Below are positions 55,285 to 64,000 of a stretch of DNA of 64,000 bases, piece after piece. The first letter of the stretch is position 1. The number at the start of each line of letters is the position of its first letter. The stretch lies in assembly GCA_907163375.1 (NCBI GenBank), contig CAJQUW010016158.1:1-64000 (forward strand), written 5' to 3'. The notes below the pieces were generated by a model, which did not search any database, was not told the origin of the DNA, and saw only the letters and a program-made list of their open reading frames with translations. A program made the position numbers and the translations under genes. This DNA comes from Prostheceraeus crozeri (taxonomy: Eukaryota > Platyhelminthes > Polycladida > Euryleptidae).

Positions 55285-56475
55285 CCTTGTTATGTAGCCC
55301 TGTCAGTGCACCCTTGAAACAGTCTGCAAGACGAAACGCGTCCGGTTATTTTAACTTTCAACGGAATAAAACCTCGTGACATGAAAAGGGAGTGAATCAA
55401 TTTTTGATTTTGATCTGACAATATGAAGTTAATAAAGAACCTCCCGTTCAGTCACCTAATGAAGTAATTTGAACAAAATTATGGTCAGTACTCTATTATA
55501 TGCAATGATGATGTTTATCATCAGGCTTTTCATCAAATGTCTCTGAAAACAATGTACGTGTATGTTATGCATAAAATTCAGCATCTCGAAAATAGCGGTT
55601 ATTTCAGAGACACAGAGAGTTTTCTAATTTAATTCAGTCACTGCGCACAAATCATGGCGAAGAGTTAACTCGGGCTCTGATGATATCCCTCTGCAACGCG
55701 GTTCTAGATGTCTCGATACGAGTTATCTCGGGTTCAGTGAAATTCGGTAGGTACATGAAAAGTTCATATGGGCCTATTGAACGAATTCAACCGAAACTTA
55801 TTACGAGCCGGTAAGTTGAAACATAGCCGCTCAATAGTTTAATAGTGATGTCTTGATATCTATGCGCGTTCAACCAAGCATTGATTTCTAGCTGTGAAAA
55901 GCTAAATTACATAGACCAAAGTACGTGTAACATTTTGACATAAACATTAAAAGTGCTTTCATCGTGCGTCATATTTTTGAGCAAAGTCATTGCATTTCCT
56001 AAAGGATAACGAAAAACAAAATTGTTTTAATTGAATATGATTTATACAAAATGATTTTCACCACTGCTCAGGGGTCAGATTCGACACATCGTTTAGTGCA
56101 TTGAGGTAAATATAGAACAATTTGAATACAATTATGTGGGAAAGGATTCCGTTAAAGTAGGTAGATACTTTCTGTTGATGACAAACTTCTCTCAATTTCT
56201 CCATCCATCTCGTGACTATGGGAAATTGCAGTGTACAGTGGGCAAGAAAATTGGGTCTGCATAATAGAGGGAAGGAAATTTATGCAGGTTTATGAGTACC
56301 AGCGGGAGAAGGGGCGAAGCAATGTGCAATTATCTGAGTAAAACATGATTTAACGGCGATTATTGTTTAACGATTATTATGGTCGTTGCAATTGGCAAAT
56401 GTTTTCAACGAATTATAAAACTTGATAAAAACTAAACGATCAAGTCAGTAGAGAAATAATTTGTAGGCATGCAGC
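55285..56475. other. No gene recognised
   Basis: Unremarkable AT-rich spacer between the hAT array and the 3' end of the TQT-rich exon. No frames, RNA genes or repeats that I can support. Confidence 0.4.
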
Positions 56476-57694
56476 TCAGAAATCCGTGTCATCATTTTTC
56501 CATATAACAGACAACACTTCGGCATTTTTGGCCTGATCATCAGCGATGAGAACTCGTGTAATAACTTCATATGACAAATTTCCAGTCTGACTGCTTCTAT
56601 CATGTGACACTGATGAACCAGAAAGTCGAGTCTGGCTCTGCTGTGAGGACTGTTGCAAAACAATTTGTGTACCACGATCGAAGGTGTTATCGATGTATTT
56701 TTGAATTCCCCTATCCCTTAGCTTTCGGGGCTCAGTCTCAGTGAATTTGTTGAAGCTTAAAGCTTGATTTGTCTGTGTTTGTTTCAATAATTGCCCCAAC
56801 CCAGACTCAGTTTGCACAGAGGCACTCTCTACAGATTTCTGATACACGACAAGTGAGTCCATCACAGTCTTCTTCACTGTTTGAGTTGACCGAGTTGAAG
56901 GAATGATATCATGTATTCCTGTTTGCACATCAGTTTGCATTTGTGTGTCTTTGCTTATATATCCAGAGTCCGTTTGAGTCGATTGTTGTTCGATAATCGC
57001 TCCGTTATATTGCACCAATGTCTCGCTTATTTGATGCACTGACGAAGCTTTATCTGGAATAAGATATTCATCAGGTCTATCTGATTTAGAATTGCTAGTG
57101 TCATCAGTCTGTGACCAACTTGCCGCTTTGGCAAGCGATAAGGCAGTTTGAGCAAATGAATCGCATGTAGGCCTACCACTGCTCCATTGTGACGAAGGAG
57201 GAGGAGCAGACCTCAGTCTTTGAGAATCAGCTCTAACAACGAAGTCATCATCTGAATCCTCCATTAACCAGTTCTCATCGACTTTGCGCGATTTACTGTC
57301 AGAAGACAATTTCAATTTCCATTCCGAATCTCGAGAATAGGGTTGAATTTCAAAGTACCGGACTGAATACTCGCCTAAATTGTGAGTTTCAGTTTCAACA
57401 TTCTCCGATATCATAATAGTTTTAGTAGAGCTAAAGATTGTTCCTTCCGACACTTCGACATCTACAGATATTGGCATTTTGTTGGTCATTTCAGCGGTGT
57501 TGACGAATTTTTCCGAATACCCATGATAGTGATATGATTGCGGCAGATTCCAGTAGAGTCGAGAAACTAATTTTCCGCGACTGGAACTGGGATACGATTC
57601 ATCCAATATATCTGAAGCAATTGATGAAGACGATCCATTTGATGATAAACTCAAACGATGGAAAAGCTTTTCTACATCTGTTTGGTTTCTTAGC
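56476..57694 (-). CDS. Last exon of a host gene rich in TQT motifs
   Basis: About 405 codons after a splice acceptor (TTTCAG at 57700-57695, phase 2), ending at 56476. The protein is low-complexity and acidic/Ser-rich. It has at least eight QT words in similar settings: SWSQTDD, STQTDSG, TQMQTDVQTG, RSTQTV, SVQTESG, KQTQTN, SQTRLS, SSQTGN. The consensus resembles the binding motif of dynein light chain LC8 (K/R-x-TQT). Multiple LC8 sites in a disordered chain are known in hub proteins. Gene identity unknown; upstream exons were not found in the window. Confidence 0.6.
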
Positions 57695-58084
57695 CTGAAA
57701 ATAATGAAGAAAAGACATCTTAGATCAACAAAATTCATGACTGTCAAGAATTTAGGAACATTTTTCAGAATGAATCGAATGACCCGTGCCGCAGTTTCTC
57801 AAATAGATCCCGCGGTTATTTTTAATTTCTTGAACATTTACGCACAGTCAACTTAAAGGTGCAGTTCGGTCAAATTTTCAGCCTTGTCTCAATAGCTTCG
57901 TCTTTGCATAATAGTCAATCTAGCGAACTTTGACGCACTTCTGATTCCTCAGTTAGCCGCAATCATCAACTTTAGGAGACGAGATGACGTCACATCTGCC
58001 AGTGATCTGATACGCTACTGTCAGCGTGCTAGGTGACGAATCAGTTAGGCGCAAGAGGATCAACGAAAAGGGAGAAAATGGAAT

Positions 58085-58712
58085 GTAGGAAATGCGAGAT
58101 ATAAAGTCATTGACAGCCCGACTGGAATCTTTACATGTTTTGCTGGATTAATCCGGCGCGCCGGCGCGCTCGATAAGCGATATTTTCTAAAAATAGAACA
58201 TATCCCGGCGCGCCAGCGCGCCGGGATCCTGGAATTTCTATAAATAGCGCACTTCCCGGCGCGCTTTGGCCTATGATGAAGTACATTTTAGGATACTAAC
58301 GGAGTAGTAACAAACAGTATATTGTAGAGAGTACTCAATTATAGTGATCAAAAAATATAAATACTACTGTTAAGTAACGAACACGGTTAAAGGGGAAATG
58401 AAGCACTTTTGCATGTTATCATCAAATCACCAGTTTAATCCTGCATTGAAAATCGAAAACGCGAGTTTAATCCGATGCCTGTGAGGCGAGATATGTGTCA
58501 TTTACCGCCGGAGTCGCTATGGTCTAGCATTAGTATGGTGTTTATGATTTAAACAATTATGTTTGTTTGTCTACACTAATGAATTATTTTCATTAACTGT
58601 AATGTGATTTAATATAGACTTTCAGAATATTGCGAACTGAAAAAATTCGAAGCTTTTTACTTTTGTCATGTATACTAAATAATACTATACAATATAATAC
58701 AAAACATAATAT
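58085..58712 (+). repeat. Candidate 5' LTR of Gypsy element
   Basis: The part before the primer-binding-like TGGCGACGAGGAT (58713-58725) holds a TATAAATA box (about 58241) and three GGCGCGC-rich palindromes, one of which (58202-58227) is a near-perfect 12-bp stem. The left limit is a guess because no 3' LTR remains to compare. Confidence 0.35.
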
Positions 58713-58860
58713 TGGCGACGAGGATGTCGAAATTATTTACTAAGTTCTTCTGTTTTTGCTTTACTATTCGATTAATAAAATTTTAAACCCTTAGGTTTAT
58801 AAATTTTACTTACTTGAGAACTTAGGCTAGACTTAGTTTCTTTTTCTGAATTTTGTTGAC

Positions 58861-59720
58861 ATGGCCAGTGTTATTACGGGTATTCCAGCGCCCACTCCTT
58901 TTCTCCATTCTCCTGGTGAGCCTCCCATTGCGTGGGATACATGGATTAGGACTTATGATAATTACTTGCTAGCCTGGGTCTTGACGCTTCTAAGGAAGAG
59001 CCCAGGTGCAGGGCATTACTGATTTCTTGTTTGGGTCCAGAAGGACAAAGGATTTTATACACATTTGACAGTTCCGATGTCAGTATGTTGTCTGATTTAA
59101 AGAAATCAATGCATAGCTATTTTGTTGGTACCACATCAAAGTGGACTCATAGATTGAAATTCAAAGAGAGGAAGCCGAAGCAAGGTGAAAGTATTGAGAG
59201 TTTTACTTCTGACTTACGTCAGATTGCTTCCAGCTGCGATTTCAAGGTCAGTAAGGATCCGCTTAATGAGCCGTTGTTGGGACAGCTCATTATCGGTGTC
59301 CAAGACAATAGGGTCAGAGAGAAGCTATTACTGCAGGATGATAGTAAATTGACTTTTGCAAAGGCAGTTGAAATTGCGAAAGAGTATGAACGCGTAGCGC
59401 AGGAAAGTTCAACTCTCAGGACTCATAACTCTTCGAGTCACAACGCTTTTCACATCCGCTCTAGGCAACGCGAACGAAACACGCCTAACCGTGAAGGCAA
59501 TAGGAATTCGTGGCGCACGCCTAACCGTGAAGGCAATAGGAATTCGTGGCGCACGCCAAATTCAAGTAAGCCTAATACCGGTACCGGATCCTCACCACCA
59601 CGTACATGTTACAGATGCGGCTGAGATAAACACGTAGCTACTTATGAGAATTGTTTTGCAAGGAACAAGACTTGCAACTACTGCAAAAAAGGTTGGACAT
59701 GTTTCTAAGGTATGCAGCAG
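58861..59720 (+). pseudogene. gag: Gypsy gag
   Basis: ATG at 58861 (MASVITGIPAPTPF) followed by the gag core (WIRTYDNYLLA; then, after a frameshift near 58970, FKERKPKQGESIESF and LRQIASSCDF). Next come two copies of a TPNREGNRNSWR repeat and zinc knuckles (CYRCG, then CNYCKK). Two further breaks affect the knuckles. Confidence 0.75.
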
Positions 59721-62320
59721 CCGTCCTAGAAGTCAATCAAATCCAGGTTACAACCGTTCAAGCACCCCGAGTAATTTTCACAGAAGGCAGTCGAGAGGAA
59801 AGAACTTCAGAGTTAATGAAATCTCACATGAACAGAATGATGATTCCACCGTATGTTGCATTACGATTTGTAGTCTTGAGAATCCAAATAAAGATGAGAA
59901 GTTTTCCTCTACGTTGGTTGTTCATGACAAAGCTCTTACGGGTATACTCGATACTGGTTGCTAATTAATATTATTCCAGATCATGTATTAGCTGATTTGT
60001 GTTCACAGAATAAAATTGATGATTCTTTACAAGCTTGCTCGATGAGAGTGTTTACTTATACTGGTGAGAGAGTGAAAGTCATAGGCAGGATTGAATTACG
60101 TTGCACTTCTCGAGATGGATTAGAAAGTTCTACTGTACCATTTGTGGTTGTGACACTTAAGGACAAAGATGTTTTGTTTGGTCGTGATCTGCTCCGACGT
60201 TTTCAGAGTGTCAGGAAAGATCTTTGGGATCTTCTCACTACTAATTCCAAATCGATTTGCCATGTTAGTGATAGTCATGTCTCTTCACAACCTGTTTTGT
60301 CTACGTCTCATGTATCTCCTAGTTCTACTGCTACCCCTACGTCTCATGTCATCTCTGTTACTCCTACCACTGTGTCAGTTGCGTCCTCTGCTTCCGATTT
60401 TCATGTTCCTCGTACACTTCAGTCGTTGTCATCTCCTCAGTCTAGCTCAGTCGCTCAGTCTAATTCAGTTTTGCATGCCAGCTCCATTTCACAGTCAAGT
60501 TCTACTGCTCAGTCAAGTCAGTCCGTTGTTCCTTTGTCTCAGTCCAGTCCAGTTTTTCAGTCTGCTTCAGATGCTCAGCTCAGTTCCGGTACTCAGTCGT
60601 CTCACGCTGATCGCACTGCTGCGATATGCTCTACTCCTGCTTCTCATGCAGATGGTACCGTTCTTGGATGTATCAAAGGCTATATTCACAAAGTTCGCAT
60701 TAACCCTGATGTTAAGCCTGTACGACAGTCCTTGAGACAGATCCCGTTTTCTATCCGAGACCAAGTTAGCAATGAAGTCCAGAGGTTACTCTCAGCTGAT
60801 GTCATTGAGAGAGTAGATGCTTCCGAATGGATATCGAATCTTGTTATAGTACAGAAAGCGAACGGCAAAATGAGAATTTGTGTTGATTTGCGCGCTGCGA
60901 ATCAAGCTGTCATTGTTGATGGGTACCCAATACCAAGAGTTGAAGAACTGATGAGTTCGATGAAAGGTTCATGTACTTTCTCTAAGCTTGATTTATCTGA
61001 AGCTTACTTGCAACTTACTTTACACGAAGATAGCAGAGACCGCACCACATTCATAGTACCCGATGGCTTGTTCCGCTTTAAGCGATGTCCTTTGGCTTAG
61101 CCTCATGTCCCTCTGCATCCCAGTCAGTGATGTCAAAAATTTTGAAAGGTATTGATGGAGTCGCATGCTATCTAGATGACGTGTTGGTTTCTGGTCCTTC
61201 AACTGACATTCACAATCAGCGATTGAATGCTGCTTTGAAGCGTTTGGCAGAACACAATGTTAAGCTTAACGAGTCGAAGTGTTTGCTTGGTGTCAGCAAG
61301 ATTACGTATTTAGGACACGATGTTGATCAAACCCTCAGGTGAGAAGGTGAAAGCTTTAATACAGTCTCCTAGTCCGTCTTCTTTTGGTGAGCTGCGTACC
61401 ACACTTGGTGCATTTGGGTAGTACGCGAAGCATATTTCAAATTTCTCTACTTCGGTAGAACCATTACGTGAGTTGATGAATTCATCTCATTTTACATGGT
61501 CTCACGAAGCACAGGTCACTTTTGACAAGATGAAGTCTCTGATTAGTAATAGTACAGCTTTAGCACCATTTGATTTTAGTCTTCCAGTCGTTGTCTCCAC
61601 AGATGCCTCTAATGTCGGCTTAGGAGCCACATTATCCATCATCGATCCCATTCTTGGAAAGCGCACTGTCGAATTTGCTTCGAGAAGATTGTCCGAATCA
61701 GAAAGGAAATTTTCTACTACAGAGAAAGAGAGTTTGGCGTTAGTCTGGGCATGCGAGAGATGGAGGCCATACTTACTTGGTAGACGATTTGTATTGGAAA
61801 CCGACCACGAGCCATTGAGAATGATATTTTCCCGCAAAGGTTTTGATAGGATGAGTTTGCGTTTGGCGAGGTGGGCCACAAGATTGATGGCATTCAACTT
61901 TGATGTACAGTACAAGAGAGGCTGTGACAATACTATTCCTGACTACTGTTCTCGATTTCCGGTAGAAGATATGGTGTACTTTTTGTCAGATGATACAGAT
62001 GATGATGATGTTATAATTAGTTCCATCACAATTCAGACCTTTGAAGCTTCTTGCGAACAATGTCCAGACCTCTTGCGAATCCGTCATTTCATTGAAACCA
62101 GATAGCCAAATAAGAAAGATATTCCCGCTGAATTACGTCCCTTCTATCTTATCCAAAATGAATTGTCAGTCCACAAGCATCAGATTTTACGTGGTCTACG
62201 AGTTGTCGTCCCTGTGTCTTTGAGAAATGATTTGATCGATTTGGCTCATGAATCTCATATGGGTATTCAGAGAACAAAATCACGATTACGTTCGATGTAT
62301 TGGTGGCCGGCAGTAGTAAG
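59700..62320 (+). pseudogene. pol: Gypsy pol: protease, RT, RNase H, integrase start
   Basis: Protease LTGILDTGC, with the frame lost directly after. Then a long Ser/Gln-rich linker (60240-60640), unusual for pol. Reverse transcriptase follows: SEWISNLVIVQKANGKMRICVDLR, FSKLDLSEAYLQL and, after a break at 61100, ACYLDDVLVSG. RNase H with STDASNVGLGATLS, TTEKESLALVWACERW and LETDHEPL. The integrase zinc part reads HESHMGIQRTKSRLRSMYWWPAV and stops. Breaks lie at 59963, 61100, 61340, 61420 and 62104. Confidence 0.85.
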
Positions 62321-62360
62321 TAAAACTCCACTTCTGGACCGCGCAAGATGGCCGCCGTCG

Positions 62361-62505
62361 CTGACGTCCCCCCCTCCTGTCCGTCGTGTCGGTCGTGGTG
62401 TACCGTCGTGTTGCTTCGAGTCTGACGTCCCCCCCCTCCTGTCCGTCGAGTCGGTCGTGGTGTACCGCCGTGTTGCTTCGAGTCTGACGTCCCCCCTCCC
62501 CCCTC
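62361..62505. repeat. GC-rich tandem repeat of about 62 bp
   Basis: Two to three units, each with CTGACGTCCCCCC, TCGGTCGTGGTGTACCG and GTTGCTTCGAG, at the truncated end of the Gypsy element. Related CGCTGACGTCCCCCC also occurs at 63316-63330. Confidence 0.75.
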
Positions 62506-62585
62506 TGGCCGGCCGTCGTAGCGCGCGGTGATGTGCTGTCCAGGTTGGCGTGGTGTGCCGGCCAGGTTGGGAGGGTGGACTGTCG

Positions 62586-63010
62586 TAGCTCACCTGAAAA
62601 AGTCCTAAGTGTCAGAGTGGCTTTGTATGGGTAAAATTTTGAAAATTTTCCAAAGTGTGTCATTTCGACCTGGGACCTTCACCAAAACATTTTTCATCAA
62701 ATTTCACTGACCCCCCCCCCCCGATAGCGATCTTCTAACTTTGGTTCTAGTGGACGGATTTTGTCTTACAGCTACTCATTCGAAAGAGGAGAAAAAACTG
62801 CTCGGTGACATTTTTTGTTGCGAGTCAATCGGACCAGCCGTTCAAAAGTTAGAGATGTTACAAGATTTTAGGTCGGAGCTCACCTGAAAAAATCCTAAGT
62901 GTCAGAGTTACTTTGTATGGACAAAATTTTGAAAATTTTCCAAACTGTGGCATTTCGACCTGGGACCTTTACCAAAACATTTTTCATCAAATTTCACTGA
63001 CCCCCCCCTC
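62586..63010. repeat. Direct repeat of about 130 bp
   Basis: 62586-62716 and 62877-63008 align closely. Both begin AGCTCACCTGAAAAA, contain CATTTCGACCTGGGACC, and end in a run of C after TTTCACTGA. Confidence 0.9.
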
Positions 63011-63054
63011 GGGAGAGCTAGCTTCGATCTTGGCTTCCAGTGGACGGATTTTGT

Positions 63055-63510
63055 CGTGCAATAGCTCGTTTGAAAGCTAAGAGTGAGACAAATTCAGTGA
63101 AAGAATCGGCTTGTTCATATCTGTCTTCGTTTAGATGTGAGACACCATTTAAGATTTGGGAGATTGGCGAAAAAACGACAGAGTTAGAATTTTGGTCGTT
63201 TTGGGCTGTAGCGCCAAAACGAACCATCGGATGGGAAAACGGACGCCAGATTCGGATTCAGCGTGAAATTCTGCATCGGTATGGTGAGTTTCAAGTCAAT
63301 CGGATAGAAAAAGTTTCGCTGACGTCCCCCCCCCTCGGCACCGATCTTCCAACTTTGGTTCTAGAGATCGTAGAAAGTCGTGCAATAGCTCGTTTGAAAG
63401 CTAAGAGTGAGACAAATTCAGTGAAAGAATCGGCTTGTTCATATCTGTCTTCGTTTAGATGTGAGACGCCATTTAAGATTTTGGGAGATTGACGAAAAAC
63501 GACAGAGTTA
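63055..63510. repeat. Direct repeat of about 135 bp
   Basis: 63055-63195 and 63377-63512 are nearly identical over the part starting TCGTGCAATAGCTCG and ending GACAGAGTTAGAATTT. With the preceding repeat this shows a duplicated block upstream of the right-end gene. Confidence 0.9.
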
Positions 63511-63740
63511 GAATTTCCCAAGAAACAGCTCCAGCGGGCGAATGAAGGCTCGGATTGGTAAACGGAGGCCAGATTTGGAATCAGCTTGATGGTATTGTCC
63601 AATGAGGATCATCATCCAATGAGAATCAAGCATTTCTTGATAAATAGCGAGCCTTCCACAGTGAGAATCATTCCATCGTTGAATCACACGAGTGACGGAC
63701 GCACATTTTCTCTCTCTCTCTATTCTATTATCCAACTAAA

Positions 63741-64000
63741 ATGGTAAGTCGCTACTTTCCTCCCTCTCCTCCCTTGAACGTAAACTTAATACAATCTTTT
63801 TCATTTTCAGGCATCTACTCCATCTGCTGCACTAGTAGGACAAAATGGCGGTCAAACGTTACAAGGTTCGCTACGATCAGATCATCTACAACTGAGGCCA
63901 GTGGAAGAAACAACCAAGGTACATAATCCTACACCGCTACAGCGTAAATTTAAACAAGTCTTGCGTTATGACGATCATAGCGTAGTACTCCAAACGGGAA
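63741..64000 (+). CDS. 5' end of a spliced gene, runs off the window
   Basis: Exon 1 contributes only ATG (63741-63743), then donor GTAAGT, a 67-base intron ending TTTTCAG at 63810, and exon 2 from 63811. Exon 2 stays open to the window end and reads ASTPSAALVGQNGG, later TPLQRKFKQVLRYDDHSVV. A CT-rich initiator-like stretch (63710-63721) precedes the ATG. A GT at the GAAACAACCAAG/GTACAT point could be another donor, but the frame reads through. Not recognised. Confidence 0.6.

Larger units (their letters stand above)
58713..62320 (+). mobile_element. Ty3/Gypsy retrotransposon, 3'-truncated
   Basis: Gag, protease, reverse transcriptase, RNase H and the start of integrase follow in the Gypsy order. 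The sequence breaks off within the integrase zinc region at about 62320, where unrelated C-rich repeats begin. No 3' LTR is present in the window. Confidence 0.85.

Noticed and set aside
60169-60735. 188-codon leucine-rich frame
   Set aside because: Alternate frame of the Ser/Gln-rich linker in Gypsy pol.
62267-62663. Arg/Thr-rich minus frames
   Set aside because: They come from GC-rich tandem repeats at the end of the Gypsy element.

Overview
The window looks like the nuclear genome of a marine invertebrate animal. The evidence is a run of TTAGGG repeats, spliced genes with GT/AG introns, and piggyBac, pogo-like, hAT, Penelope, non-LTR and Gypsy elements. Scattered TAGGCCTA-type words faintly suggest an echinoderm or hemichordate, but the species cannot be fixed from this sequence. 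Most of the DNA is mobile. Two unrelated Polinton/Maverick elements (large virus-like, self-synthesising DNA transposons, adintovirus-type) dominate the left two thirds.

Region 1 (1 to about 13.3 kb) is a Polinton cut by the left window edge. It has a candidate ssDNA-binding-like protein, packaging ATPase, chromodomain integrase, penton-like minor capsid protein, basic core protein, major capsid protein and adenain-type protease on the + strand. A TATA-binding-protein-like gene and a zinc-finger protein-primed DNA polymerase B lie on the - strand. Many genes carry frame breaks. Three CGGAA-loop stem-loops lie between the polymerase and the TBP-like gene.

Region 2 (13.3 to 22 kb) has a seven-coding-exon gene with a TATA promoter, a 240-bp TTAGGG tract, and a divergent pair of small genes with a shared TATA-containing promoter. 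Minisatellites and a retrotransposon ORF1 fragment follow. The promoters of these genes resemble those of Polinton 1, so they may belong to it.

Region 3 (22088-42498) is a complete, AT-rich second Polinton with a perfect 6-bp target duplication (TTTATA) and about 400-bp inverted repeats starting AG. A deleted piggyBac copy sits inside the left repeat, and the right repeat keeps the empty site. Genes: phospholipase A2-like domain fused to integrase, capsid proteins, a coiled-coil fibre with a phage-tail-fibre-like motif, a possible sliding clamp, DNA polymerase B, ATPase, penton and a membrane protein. About 14 short GC-rich double-hairpin elements with three-base loops are scattered through it. 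They lie in frame inside genes, supply stop codons, and form the joint of the phospholipase-integrase fusion. This is the most unusual system in the window.

Region 4 (42.5 to 64 kb) holds mostly unassigned DNA, a pogo-like element with a Penelope fragment nested inside it, and a hAT transposase segment amplified as eight 572-bp tandem copies. It also holds a host exon rich in TQT motifs (possible dynein light chain hub), a broken Gypsy retrotransposon, local duplications, and the first two exons of a gene that runs off the right edge.
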